Source: Salinimicrobium sp963739625 (GTDB lineage Bacteria > Bacteroidota > Bacteroidia > Flavobacteriales > Flavobacteriaceae). From it: a stretch of DNA of 64,000 nt. Where the stretch lies: NCBI GenBank assembly GCA_963739625.1, contig CAVUAU010000010.1, positions 124,001-188,000 on the forward strand, given 5' to 3'. This document shows positions 26,279-35,536 of this stretch, in pieces; positions within the stretch are counted from its first letter, which is position 1, and every line of letters begins with the position of its first letter. A model generated the notes under the pieces. That model made no database searches, was not told the DNA's origin, and saw only the letters and a list, made by a program, of their open reading frames with translations. Made by a program: the position numbers and the translations under genes.

Positions 26279-28004
26279 GACAGTAAATATAAATCTTGCC
26301 GGCGTTTTCTTTCATATTGATGAGGATGCTTATGCCAAGTTGCAACACTATCTCGAAGCAATAAAGAGTTCTTTGACCAATACCCAGGGCCAGGACGAGA
26401 TCATCAGGGATATTGAGGCACGTATAGCCGAACTTTTTTCTGAAAAGATCCAGAATGAACGCCAGGTAATAAGCGTGCGCGAAGTAGAAGAGGTGATCGC
26501 TGTAATGGGACAGCCAGAGGACTACATGCTAGACGAGGAGATCTTTGACGACGAACCAACCTATACCCGCTCAAAAGGGAAAAGGCTGTATCGTGATACC
26601 GAACACTCTGTTTTAGGAGGTGTGTCTTCAGGGCTTGGACACTACTTGGGGGTCGATCCGCTCTGGTTGCGCATCGCGTGGATCCTGCTCACCTTCTTCT
26701 CCGGTGGAGGCTTTATCCTTATCTATATCGCGCTTTGGATCTTTATTCCTGAAGCAAAAACCACTGCCGATAAACTTGCCATGCGCGGGGAACCGGTAAC
26801 CATCAGCAATATTGAAAAAAAGATCAGGGAGGGATTTGATGATGTGTCGGGAAAGATGAAGGATATCGATTACCAGAAGTACGGCTATAAGGCAAAGAAT
26901 GGAGCAAGTTCGGCCGCAACTGCATTGGGAGATGTCGTGATGTTCATCCTCAACCTGTTCGTGAAGCTCATAGGTATCCTGCTGCTCTTGATCGCAGGAA
27001 CTACCTTGATAGGCCTTTTCATTGGTCTTTTCACGATAGGAACATTCGGGATCATTGACGCTCCCTGGACAGATTATATAGACATTGTAGGGCCGGGAAG
27101 CAACAGCATCTGGATCATTTCTATCCTGGCATTTTTTGCCGTTGGGATCCCGTTCTTCTTCCTGTTTATTCTAGGACTGAAGATACTGGTGAAAAAGCTA
27201 CATTCCATAGGAAGGACTGCAAAGCTTGTGCTTCTTGCTGTGTGGATACTTTCTGTTCTTGGTCTTGTCTTCTTCGGAATAAAACAGGCTACAGAAAGAG
27301 CTTATGACGGGGAGATAGTCATGACCGAAGCTTTGCCTGTAAAAGCCAATGACACGCTCTACCTGAGCATCAAGGGCAACCCCGATTTCAATTCAACGCC
27401 TTACCGTCATGACGATTTCAATTATTCCTACACTGACAATGACAGAAAAGTGCTATGGTCGCAAAATGTGAGACTGGTGGTAAAATCTACCCGCGACTCT
27501 GTTGGCCGGGTGGAGATCATGAAAAAGGCTGAAGGCAAGAACTACGAGGAAGCCAGGAGGCGTGCTGAAAATATTGAGTACACCACCACCTATGCCAATG
27601 GAAAGCTTGACCTGGGAGGACAACTGTTTACAGATCCTTCTAACAAGTACCGCAACCAGGAGGTGGAAGTGACCGTGTTCCTACCGGTGGGAAGCGTTTT
27701 ATACGCGGCCGATAACACCTACTCTTTCCACAGAAATTCAGATTCCTATGGAGACATTCTTGACAACGGCAAAGAAGAGCAGTATTTGCTCATCACCCGA
27801 GACGGTGCCGAATGTTTAGATTGTCCTGCAGAAGAAGCCGATCCCTGGGGAGATGATTCCGAAGAAGATGACGAGTGGAATACCGACGAAGACACCACAG
27901 AAACAGACGCTAACTTTAGTGAAAATTCTGAAGGAGTCAAGGTAGAGAAAAAAGGTTCTGATGAGTGGGACCGGGAAGAAGAGACAGACACTGTAGAATT
28001 TTAA
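26271..28004 (+). CDS. PspC-domain membrane protein
   Basis: The 577-residue protein has an N-terminal cytoplasmic part ('INLAGVFFHIDEDAYAKLQHYL', about 5-26), a PspC domain (about 105-165: 'VLGGVSSGLGHYLGVDPLWL', then a membrane helix and 'IALWIFIPEA'), three more membrane segments (about 220-350), a beta-rich external region, and a very acidic tail. PspC is a phage-shock envelope-stress component. The large C-terminal extension is usual in Bacteroidetes. It overlaps padR by 8 bases. Confidence 0.88.
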   Translation: MNKTVNINLAGVFFHIDEDAYAKLQHYLEAIKSSLTNTQGQDEIIRDIEARIAELFSEKIQNERQVISVREVEEVIAVMGQPEDYMLDEEIFDDEPTYTRSKGKRLYRDTEHSVLGGVSSGLGHYLGVDPLWLRIAWILLTFFSGGGFILIYIALWIFIPEAKTTADKLAMRGEPVTISNIEKKIREGFDDVSGKMKDIDYQKYGYKAKNGASSAATALGDVVMFILNLFVKLIGILLLLIAGTTLIGLFIGLFTIGTFGIIDAPWTDYIDIVGPGSNSIWIISILAFFAVGIPFFFLFILGLKILVKKLHSIGRTAKLVLLAVWILSVLGLVFFGIKQATERAYDGEIVMTEALPVKANDTLYLSIKGNPDFNSTPYRHDDFNYSYTDNDRKVLWSQNVRLVVKSTRDSVGRVEIMKKAEGKNYEEARRRAENIEYTTTYANGKLDLGGQLFTDPSNKYRNQEVEVTVFLPVGSVLYAADNTYSFHRNSDSYGDILDNGKEEQYLLITRDGAECLDCPAEEADPWGDDSEEDDEWNTDEDTTETDANFSENSEGVKVEKKGSDEWDREEETDTVEF

Positions 28005-28015
28005 AAACTTGAAAA

Positions 28016-28183
28016 ATGAACATCCTGTACGAAATTCTGGTGGCAACGGTGTTTTCCTTGCTGTTGTCACCTCACGAAAAACTGAAGAAGACTGCGGCAT
28101 TCCAAAAAGAAACTGCAAAAATTTGCCTTGCAAACGGAACCGAAAGATGGGATAACTTCAAAAAAAGCACTTGTAACGAATAA
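28016..28183 (+). CDS. Possible 55-residue protein after the PspC gene
   Basis: A short frame begins 11 bases after the pspC-type stop. It has a hydrophobic N-terminal helix (MNILYEILVATVFSLLLSP) and a lysine-rich remainder with two cysteines. It ends 27 bases before the terminator at 28210, so it fits as the last gene of the operon. I do not recognise a family, and it may be chance. Confidence 0.4.
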   Translation: MNILYEILVATVFSLLLSPHEKLKKTAAFQKETAKICLANGTERWDNFKKSTCNE

Positions 28184-28209
28184 GCTTCTGAAAAAAGCGC
28201 AAACAAAAA

Positions 28210-28249
28210 AGGGCTGTCAAAAATGCTATTTTTGACAGCCCTTTAATTT
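28210..28249. terminator. Bidirectional terminator between the PspC operon and trxB
   Basis: AGGGCTGTCAAAAAT (28210-28224) pairs with the mirrored ATTTTTGACAGCCCT ending near 28242. A-rich and T-rich flanks suit both directions. Its centre shares the AAAAATGnnATTTTT core seen at other gene ends. Confidence 0.85.
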
Positions 28250-28264
28250 TTTACTTCCGTAGAA

Positions 28265-29236
28265 CTATTTAGCGGTAACCTCTTCTTCGCTTTCAACAGC
28301 AGCAAGATAACGTTCAGCATCTAAAGCTGCCATACAACCTGTTCCGGCTGCAGTGATCGCCTGGCGATATTCTTTATCCTGCACATCTCCCGACGCAAAA
28401 ACTCCCGGCATATTGGTCTTTGTAGATTTTCCCTCGGTGATCAAATACCCGGTCTTGTCCATATCAAGTTGACCCTTGAAAATTTCAGTATTCGGTTTAT
28501 GACCAATCGCGATAAAAAGTCCGGTGATCTTGATATCTTCTTTCTCTCCTGTCTGGTTATTTACCATTCTTAAACCTTCAACTACCTGGTCACCCAAAAC
28601 CTCATCTACTTCGGTATTGAACCGCAGGTCGATATTTTTGGTGTTCATCACACGGTGTTGCATGGCCTTTGAAGCTCTTAGCTCATCTTTTCTCACCAAC
28701 ATGGTCACCTTGGTACAAATGTTCGCAAGGTAGGTGGCTTCCTCGGCGGCGGTATCCCCTCCTCCAACAATGGCCACTTCCTGATTTTTATAGAAGAACC
28801 CGTCACAAACGGCACATGCAGAAACTCCTCCGCCCCTAAGCCTTTGTTCGCTTGGCAGGCCAAGGTATTTAGCTGTAGCACCGGTAGAGATGATCACAGT
28901 TTCGGCTTCTAGCCAGGTTGAATTATCCACACAAATTTCATGCACGCCCCCAACTTCTTTGTTGAAGTGAACCTCGGTCACCATTCCCATTCTCACATCT
29001 GTTCCAAAACGCTCGGCCTGCTTTTGCAGGTCGATCATCAAGGCCGGCCCGTCGATTCCTTCTGGATATCCCGGAAAGTTATCAACTTCGGTGGTGGTGG
29101 TAAGCTGTCCTCCCGGTTCAAGACCGGTGTACATCACGGGATGAAGATCGGCTCTCGCCGCATATATAGCCGCAGTATATCCTGCAGGACCAGAGCCTAT
29201 AATAAGGCATTTGATTCTCTCTTTGGTGTCGCTCAT
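28265..29236 (-). CDS. trxB: Thioredoxin-disulfide reductase TrxB
   Basis: Flavoprotein that reduces thioredoxin with NADPH. The FAD-binding motif is 'CLIIGSGPAGYTAAIYAARA' (10-29), the redox pair is Cys141/Cys144 in CAVCDG, the NADPH motif is 'VAIVGGGDTAAEEATYL', and the C-terminal FAD motif is 'GVFASGDVQDKEYRQAITAA'. The length of 323 is normal. Leftward and apparently alone, it shares a terminator with the PspC operon. Confidence 0.97.
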   Translation of the reverse strand: MSDTKERIKCLIIGSGPAGYTAAIYAARADLHPVMYTGLEPGGQLTTTTEVDNFPGYPEGIDGPALMIDLQKQAERFGTDVRMGMVTEVHFNKEVGGVHEICVDNSTWLEAETVIISTGATAKYLGLPSEQRLRGGGVSACAVCDGFFYKNQEVAIVGGGDTAAEEATYLANICTKVTMLVRKDELRASKAMQHRVMNTKNIDLRFNTEVDEVLGDQVVEGLRMVNNQTGEKEDIKITGLFIAIGHKPNTEIFKGQLDMDKTGYLITEGKSTKTNMPGVFASGDVQDKEYRQAITAAGTGCMAALDAERYLAAVESEEEVTAK

Positions 29237-29376
29237 TTTAATTCTTTTTGGTTATGTAAAAATACTAACTTTCCGCAGAAACTTATAACAAAGTCCATAT
29301 AGTTTTGCTATTGAGACATTGGGAAAACAAGTGCTTCTAAAGAAAAATCACAGTTTCCAAAAATGCCATTTTAGAC

Positions 29377-29384
29377 TACCTTTG
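29377..29384 (+). promoter_or_regulatory. -7 box (TACCTTTG) of the TRIC gene; implies a leaderless start
   Basis: TACCTTTG ends 4 bases before the ATG at 29389, the same spacing as ribD. A palindrome AAAAATGCCATTTT (29359-29372) sits just upstream in the spacer region. Confidence 0.5.
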
Positions 29385-29388
29385 CCAC

Positions 29389-30015
29389 ATGATAGATCTT
29401 TCTCTATTCAACATCCTTGACCTGCTTGGAACCGTAGCCTTTGCCATTTCGGGTGCCCTGGCCGCAATGGACAGGAGGCTTGATCTCTTCGGAATTTTTA
29501 TCATCGCTTTTGTTACCGCGATTGGTGGTGGTACGGTTCGCGACATCCTCATTGGCAATACGCCCGTCACCTGGATGGAGAACATCATCTACATTTACCT
29601 TATTGGAGTGGTGACCATCTTTGCCATCATCTTTAGAAATAAACTGAATCACCTCAAAAAATCCTTATTCCTTTTTGATACCATCGGGTTAGGGATCTTT
29701 ACAATTACAGGTGTGGAAATAGGTATAAAAAGCGGTCTTGATCCAATTATTTCGATCACCCTTGGTGCGATGACAGGGACATTTGGCGGAGTGATTAGGG
29801 ATATTTTGTGTAATGAGATCCCGGTGATCTTTAGAAAAGAGATCTACGCCACTGCCTGTATTGTGGGTGGGCTGGCTTTTGTACTTCTCTACGAAATGGG
29901 CGTAGACCAGGATCTTATCTATGTGGTGACTTCACTTACTGTAATAAGCATAAGGCTACTGGTTGTAAAATACAGAATTTCGCTACCGTCTTTCCACCTT
30001 GGAGCCCGCACCTAA
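29389..30015 (+). CDS. TRIC-type/YicG family membrane protein
   Basis: Membrane protein of 208 residues with two repeats of three helices plus a seventh, the plan of the UPF0126/TRIC cation channel family. The signatures are 'LLGTVAFAISGALAAMDRRL' (about 10-29) with 'GGGTVRDILIG', repeated as 'GVIRDILCNEIPVIFRKEIY'. Relatives conduct monovalent cations; some have been tied to amino-acid export, so substrate is open. The message appears to be leaderless. Confidence 0.9.
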   Translation: MIDLSLFNILDLLGTVAFAISGALAAMDRRLDLFGIFIIAFVTAIGGGTVRDILIGNTPVTWMENIIYIYLIGVVTIFAIIFRNKLNHLKKSLFLFDTIGLGIFTITGVEIGIKSGLDPIISITLGAMTGTFGGVIRDILCNEIPVIFRKEIYATACIVGGLAFVLLYEMGVDQDLIYVVTSLTVISIRLLVVKYRISLPSFHLGART

Positions 30016-30175
30016 AGCTAAAGATCTCTCCTTTTTGCCTCCCCACAAAATTTTTCTGTTAAACCGACTTCAATTCTGTAACAATTTAAAAATCAGGCAG
30101 TCTATATAGTAAGAGATCGAGATAAAGATCTTCCCTCCCCCGCCAAACTGAATTATTAATTAAAAGAATTGAGTT

Positions 30176-30532
30176 ATGAAAACTGCAAAATTTTTTCTTG
30201 TTGCAATTGCCCTTATGATGACATCGATGTTTTATGCCGAAACATCTGAAAAGTTAAATGACCTCAATTCCCTTTCTGCTGAAATCGAACAACTGCTTAA
30301 GAGTTATGAATTCAATATGGAAAGTGGAACTACAGTGACTGTATTTTTCTCCATTTCTGAAGATAAGACCATTCAATGTGTCAACGTCGCTTCCTCAAAT
30401 CCGGAAATTGACCTTATGCTTCAGAAAAAACTGGAAGGAAGACTGCTTGACGGCCAAAAATGGACAAAAGGAAAGATCTATGAACTTTCTATAGCGTCTC
30501 CGGCAGCAACAGAAGGTCTCTGCTCCTTCTAA
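30176..30532 (+). CDS. Small secreted protein of unknown function
   Basis: The 118-residue protein has a clear signal peptide (MKTAKFFLVAIALMMTSMFY, cleavage after FYA) and a mature part with 'TTVTVFFSISEDKTIQCVNV' and 'LQKKLEGRLLDGQKWTKGKI', suggesting a small alpha/beta domain like those of TonB C termini, where a residue pair is followed by a Lys-rich strand. I cannot name it. It faces the leftward YeeE/YedE genes, and the stops overlap by 4 bases. Confidence 0.7.
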   Translation: MKTAKFFLVAIALMMTSMFYAETSEKLNDLNSLSAEIEQLLKSYEFNMESGTTVTVFFSISEDKTIQCVNVASSNPEIDLMLQKKLEGRLLDGQKWTKGKIYELSIASPAATEGLCSF

Positions 30533-30942
30533 TGAGGCAGCTTCTTCCGAAGCATTCCATAGAGCAGCGCGCCCAGTAAAGCTCCTGCAAGCACCAGGAT
30601 GATCGATACATAGCCCGCGCCTATCAAAGTGTAGATAGGCCCGGGACATGCCCCCGCCAAAGCCCATCCCAGTCCAAAGATAATTCCTCCAAAAAAGTAC
30701 TTTTTAAAGCCTCTTTCTTTAGAGGCTATTTTTATGGGGTCGCCAAAAAAGGAGCGCGTATTGCCTTTTTTGATCAACTGAACCCCCATAATTCCCAACA
30801 CCAGGGCAGATCCTATGATGCCGTACATGTGAAAGGAATCAAATCTAAACATCTCGTAGATCCGGAACCACGAAGCCGCTTCAGACTTGTACATGACGAT
30901 CCCGAAAAAAGTTCCGATAAATAAATATGCTGTTGTTTTCAT
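30529..30942 (-). CDS. YeeE/YedE-type sulfur transporter, second half (DUF6691)
   Basis: A 137-residue membrane protein with about four helices. 'GIIFGLGWALAGACPGPIY' (about 84-102) holds the conserved Cys of the YeeE/YedE family, whose members move thiosulfate or related sulfur compounds through a chain of cysteines. It begins 3 bases after the partner gene ends, and the two short genes together correspond to one full-length YeeE. The two-gene form is common in Bacteroidetes next to rhodaneses and persulfide dioxygenases. Confidence 0.87.
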   Translation of the reverse strand: MKTTAYLFIGTFFGIVMYKSEAASWFRIYEMFRFDSFHMYGIIGSALVLGIMGVQLIKKGNTRSFFGDPIKIASKERGFKKYFFGGIIFGLGWALAGACPGPIYTLIGAGYVSIILVLAGALLGALLYGMLRKKLPH

Positions 30943-30944
30943 TT

Positions 30945-31502
30945 CTAAAAGATGAGAGGGAATAAAAGATGAACCATGATGAGGCCGCCGGTGAAGAAAC
31001 CAATGACGGCGATTAGGGACGGTAACTGCAGATTACTAAGCCCAGAAATCGCATGTCCCGAGGTACAGCCTCCTGCATATCTTGCTCCAAACCCAATGAG
31101 CAGCCCTCCAAGCAATAACAGGAGAACAGATTTTGGATCGCTTAAAGCCTCCAGGCTAAACAACTGTTGCGGAAGATAAGCCTCCCCGGCGCTTTCGAAG
31201 CCAAGATTTTTCAGGTTTTTGATCGTTTCGGGAGTGATCGCAACAGCGCTTCCATCTGTAAGAAAATGAGCTGCTATGAAACCGCCAATCCCAGCACCTA
31301 GCATCACGGCCAGATTCCAACGGTTTGCCCTCCAGTCAAAATTGAAATAGTCAACTTTTTTTCCGGCCCCCGAGATGGCACACATGGTTTCCAAATTTGA
31401 AGACATTCCAAATTTGCGCCCCATGAAGATAAGCAGGAACATGACCAAAGCGATTAATGGCCCCGCCACATACCACGGCCAGGGTTGAAGGATAATTTCC
31501 AT
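30945..31502 (-). CDS. YeeE/YedE-type sulfur transporter, first half
   Basis: A 185-residue membrane protein with about five helices and the family motif 'GFGARYAGGCTSGHAISG' (about 137-154), whose Cys is proposed to pass sulfur through the pore. It is the upstream member of the leftward pair. A -7 box (31517-31524) lies 15 bases before the start, and a GTAAC-type palindrome (31527-31540) lies just behind it, suggesting sulfur-dependent control. Import of thiosulfate or a related compound is inferred from the family. Confidence 0.88.
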   Translation of the reverse strand: MEIILQPWPWYVAGPLIALVMFLLIFMGRKFGMSSNLETMCAISGAGKKVDYFNFDWRANRWNLAVMLGAGIGGFIAAHFLTDGSAVAITPETIKNLKNLGFESAGEAYLPQQLFSLEALSDPKSVLLLLLGGLLIGFGARYAGGCTSGHAISGLSNLQLPSLIAVIGFFTGGLIMVHLLFPLIF

Positions 31503-31516
31503 TGCAAAATTTTTTG

Positions 31517-31559
31517 CAAATATAAAGTAACATTAGTCACACATGTCCGCCCGGGACAT
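31517..31559 (-). promoter_or_regulatory. Promoter and two palindromes upstream of the YeeE/YedE pair
   Basis: On the minus strand the -7 box is TATATTTG (31517-31524). Plus-strand GTAACATTAGTCAC (31527-31540) has one mismatch from GTAACnnnnGTTAC and begins only 2 bases behind the box, unlike the 22-base gap at three other promoters. A second palindrome, ATGTCC-N5-GGACAT, spans 31543-31559. Confidence 0.5.
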
Positions 31560-31576
31560 TGAGAAAGAGAATGCGG

Positions 31577-32476
31577 CTATTGAGTAAGAAAATGCTTCAG
31601 GTTCTCCACCACCTTTTCTGAAAGTCGCCGGTGCGTGGCAGCAGACCAGCCGGCACTTTTTTCTACCGAAATCACTCCGGAAAGGTCTTGGGTTGCGGCG
31701 GAAAGCTCCTTCTTCCCATCGGCGTCAAAAATGGCAAAATTCCCCTCTTTTTCGATCCATTCTGTGAAAGGCTCTTCTTCAAAAGGCAGGCCCAGGGAAG
31801 TATTGACCAGGATCTTTCCGGTTCCAAAAAGGTCAAATTCGGCAGCCTTTAAAATGGTTGTATTCTTCGGAAGATGGAAGGAAATGATTTCAGCAGTCTG
31901 CAGCAACTCCTGCAACGGCAGGTATTTAACGCTTTTTTGTTCCCATTCCGGTTTTCTGCTGCGGCTGAAGTAGAAAAGATCTGCACCAAAAGGCAGCAGG
32001 CAACTCGCCAGCAGTTGACCCGTAGTGCCCAGGCCAATGATCCCAATCTTTTTGCCTGTCAGTTCCTGCGGCATCTCCCGCCACTGATTTTTCCCGAAGC
32101 CGTGCAGCAGCTGTATCAATTGGGAAATAATAAATTCGGCTACGCCGGGATCCCCGTAATCTTTTATGCCCGTCACTTCGATTCCTCTTTGCCGGGCAAA
32201 ATTCACGGCCACATTAGCCGAGGCATCATCATAAAGGCTGCAGGCCATCCCGATGTACTTCAGATTTTTGCATTTTTCGATGATCTCCTCATCCAGCTGT
32301 GTGTGCCAGGAAACAAGCACAGCATCGGCGCCTCCAATTCTGTCTAAAATTTCTTTTTTAGAATCGGGATAATCTTCATAGACCTCTATTTTCTTTTCGC
32401 TGTACTGCTGCAACTCCTCCCGCGCCCACCGCTGCAGCTTCGTATGGTCTACGCAAACTATTTTACGAAATTTCAT
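31577..32476 (-). CDS. D-2-hydroxyacid dehydrogenase family protein
   Basis: NAD(P)-dependent oxidoreductase of 299 residues. The cofactor-binding motif is 'KKIGIIGLGTTGQLLASCLL' (about 143-162), and 'HLPKNTTIL' and 'ILVNTSLG' follow at the usual places. The catalytic Arg and Glu region is divergent: the usual 'NxxRG' is 'NTSLG', so the Arg is not where expected. The protein may therefore be inactive or act on an unusual substrate. It lies behind the carboxylase operon across a 54-bp simple-repeat spacer, and could be cotranscribed with it. Confidence 0.75.
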   Translation of the reverse strand: MKFRKIVCVDHTKLQRWAREELQQYSEKKIEVYEDYPDSKKEILDRIGGADAVLVSWHTQLDEEIIEKCKNLKYIGMACSLYDDASANVAVNFARQRGIEVTGIKDYGDPGVAEFIISQLIQLLHGFGKNQWREMPQELTGKKIGIIGLGTTGQLLASCLLPFGADLFYFSRSRKPEWEQKSVKYLPLQELLQTAEIISFHLPKNTTILKAAEFDLFGTGKILVNTSLGLPFEEEPFTEWIEKEGNFAIFDADGKKELSAATQDLSGVISVEKSAGWSAATHRRLSEKVVENLKHFLTQ

Positions 32477-32530
32477 TTCTTAAATTCCAATTTTCAAATT
32501 TTGAATTTTGAATTTTGAATTTTGAATCCG
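32477..32530. repeat. Tandem 7-bp repeat spacer (TTTTGAA)
   Basis: About four copies of TTTTGAA follow each other at about 32498-32527, between the carboxylase beta gene and the dehydrogenase gene, both leftward. Confidence 0.75.
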
Positions 32531-34074
32531 CTAGAGCGGAATATTCCCGTGTTTCCTGTCGATCCTTAGCACCTGCTTGTTTTCCAACATGCTGAAGGCC
32601 TTCAGCAGCTTTCTGCGGCTGTCTTTTGGCTGGATCACCTCATCGATAAAACCTCGCTGTGCAGCTTTAAACGGATTGGCAAATTTTTCGGCGTATTCGG
32701 CTTCTTTTTCTGAGAGCTTGAGTTCAGGATCTTCGGCCTCCTTGATCTCTTTCCTAAAGATGATCTCACTGGCGCCTTTTGCTCCCATTACGGCGATCTC
32801 GGCGGTTGGCCAGGCAAAGTTGAGATCGGCACCAATATGTTTGGAATTCATCACATCATAAGCGCCGCCATAAGCTTTCCTGGTGATCAAGGGTGACCCT
32901 GCGGCACCGTGGCTTCGCTCAGAGCGTACAGCAGTTTTGCACCGTTCAGAATGATCCCGTTCCATTCCTGGTCGGTTCCCGGAAGGAATCCCGGCACATC
33001 TACCAGCACCAGCAACGGAATGTTGAAGCAGTCGCAAAAACGGGTGAAGCGGGCGGCTTTTTTCGAAGAATCCACGTCCAGCACTCCTGCAAGGCTCATG
33101 GGTTGATTGGCCACAATTCCAATGCTACGGCCACCCAGCCTGGCAAAACCTACAATAATATTATCTGCGTAATCTTTATGGATCTCAAAAAAGCTGTCTT
33201 CATCGATGATCCCCTTGATCACCTCATGCATGTCGTAAGGCTTGCTGGAGCTGTCGGGCACAATGTCCTCCAGGCTTTCACGCAGCTCCTCACCCAGCTC
33301 ATAATCCAGCTTTTTCGTGGTTTCTTTATTATTCTGCGGAAGATAACTCAACAGCGTCTTGATCTCCTCCAGGGCAGCCAGGTCATTGGCCGCCGTAAGA
33401 TGCGTCACACCCGATTTTGTGGAGTGCGTGCTCGCACCTCCAAGTTCTTCGGAAGTTACTTCTTCATTGGTCACGGTTTTTACCACGTTTGGCCCGGTTA
33501 CGAACATGTAGCTCGTGTCCTGCACCATCAACGTAAAATCGGTCATCGCAGGTGAATATACTGCTCCTCCCGCACAGGGTCCCATAATGGCAGAGATCTG
33601 CGGAATTACTCCCGATGCCTGTACATTCCTGTAGAAAATATCGGCATAACCGCCCAGCGACCTCACGCCTTCCTGAATTCGTGCTCCTCCTGAGTCATTA
33701 AGGCCGATAATTGGCGCGCCCACTTTCATGGCGTGGTCCATCACCTTGCAGATCTTTTCGGCATGGGTTTCAGAAAGTGACCCTCCAAAAACGGTAAAAT
33801 CCTGTGCAAAAACATATACCAACCGACCGTTGATGGTACCATAGCCGGTAACAACACCGTCGCCGTAGTATTTTTGTTTGTCCATCCCAAAGTCGGTGGT
33901 GCGGTGGGTAACGAGAATGCCTATTTCTTCAAAAGAACCCTCGTCCAGCAGGTAATCCACCCGTTCTCGGGCTGTCAGTTTTTTCTTTTCGTGTTGCTTA
34001 GCAATGCGTTTTTCGCCGCCGCCTTTCAGGGCTTCAGAAATTTTTTGCGCTAAATTTTCTTTATTTTGACTCAT
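32531..34074 (-). CDS. Acyl-CoA (propionyl-CoA type) carboxylase beta subunit, frameshifted
   Basis: Carboxyltransferase that moves CO2 from biotin to an acyl-CoA. The N-terminal part (to 'LLYALSEATVP') and the C-terminal part (from 'LITRKAYGGAYDVM') lie in different frames. Removing one base near 32900 and one near 32889-32890 joins them as VPRVTLITR, as the family requires, giving about 513 residues. The Asp in GGAYDVM is the residue that favours propionyl-CoA in the Streptomyces PccB enzyme. With the biotin carboxylase and carrier genes upstream this forms a complete leftward carboxylase operon, probably making methylmalonyl-CoA. Confidence 0.9.
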
Positions 34075-34092
34075 AGATCTCTTCTGAATGTC

Positions 34093-35536
34093 TTAGTGGT
34101 TGGGTAATCTTAACTGCTGCTGATCTTTTAGATACTGCTTCAAGGCGACAAGTGCCGCCAGTTCAGCTTCTTCTTTTGTCTGCTCCTGCAGCTTTTCTGC
34201 GGAATAATAGTTCTTCACAAAATGAGTATCAAAATTTCCGCTTCGGAAGGCTTCATGCTCAAAAACGAATTTTCCGAAGGGCAGTGTTGTGCTCACCCCT
34301 TCCACTTCGTAATCGTCAATGGCTTTGATCATCAATTGAATGGCTTCTTCACGGGTCTTTCCGTAGGTGATCAACTTGGCGAGCATGGGGTCGTAATAAA
34401 TAGGTACTTCCATACCTTCCTCAAAGCCGTCGTCCAGCCTGATGTTTTCTCCTTTCGGTCCGCGATATTTTTCCAGTTTACCTACGCTGGGCATAAAATC
34501 TTCCATAGGATCTTCGGCATAGACCCTTAATTCCAGCGCATGACCTGTGATGTGCAGTTCCTCCTGTGAAAACTCGATCTCTTCACCCCTGGCGATCTTG
34601 ATCTGCTGCTCAACAAGGTCAACTCCCGTGATCAATTCGGTCACCGGGTGCTCCACCTGCAGGCGGGTGTTCATCTCCAAAAAGTAGAAATTCTTGTGCT
34701 CGTCCATGAGGAATTCCACTGTTCCGGCGCCAACATAGTCGCAGGCTTTAGCCACTTTTACAGCCGCTTCTCCCATTTTTTGCCGCAGTGCCTCATCCAG
34801 TATGACAGAAGGTGCTTCTTCCACTACCTTTTGATGCCGGCGTTGAATGCTGCATTCCCTTTCAAACAGGTGCAGGTCGTTGCCGTGGGTGTCACAAAGC
34901 ACCTGTATCTCGATGTGCCGCGGACTGCCCACATATTTCTCAATAAAGACCGAACCGTCACCAAAAGCAGATTCGGCCTCACTAATGGCTCTTTTCATCT
35001 GGTCTTCCAGATCCTTCTCCTCTTCTACAACGCGCATTCCTTTTCCACCGCCGCCGGCCGAGGCCTTTATAAGAATAGGATACCCTATTTCCTTTGCAAT
35101 CTTTTTTGCTTCCGCAGTATCGGTTATGGCCTCATCGATCCCCGGTACCATTGGAATGTCATATTTCTTCACTGCATCTTTCGCAGCAAGTTTGCTACCC
35201 ATAATGCGAATGGCTTTAGAACCCGGACCAATCCAGGTGAGGCCATTTTTCTCGACATTTTCAGCAAAATCGGCATTTTCACTCAGGAATCCGTAGCCGG
35301 GGTGAATGCCATCCACATTTAGCTTTTTTGCCACTTCAATGATCTTGTCGCCGTCTGAGATAAGACTCGTTCGAGGGCGCATTCCCCAGGAGCACAGCTT
35401 CATCTGCAAATTTCACATGAGGTGAATTCCTATCGGCGGTGGAATAAACAGCAACGGTTTTGATCCCCATTTTCTGGGCCGTTTTCATCACCCTCAAAGC
35501 AATTTCGCCACGGTTGGCAACTAATATTTTCTTCAT
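34093..35536 (-). CDS. accC: Biotin carboxylase subunit of the acyl-CoA carboxylase, frameshifted
   Basis: ATP-dependent biotin carboxylase, charging the carrier protein with bicarbonate. The start 'MKKILVANRGEIALRVMKTA' and the ATP-grasp loop 'IKASAGGGGKGMRVVEEE' are typical, as are 'DTHGNDLHLFERECSIQRRH' and 'EMNTRLQVEHPVTE'. The first 60 residues and the rest are in different frames. One base removed at about 35351-35355 restores SYLRGDKIIEVA. It lies between the carrier gene and the beta gene. Whether it also serves fatty-acid synthesis cannot be told; the operon context favours the propionyl-CoA enzyme. Confidence 0.93.

Noticed and set aside
32887..33037. Separate short gene for the carboxylase C-terminal part
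   Set aside because: The extra N-terminal residues of that frame are a shifted reading of the beta subunit, whose C terminus continues in this frame.
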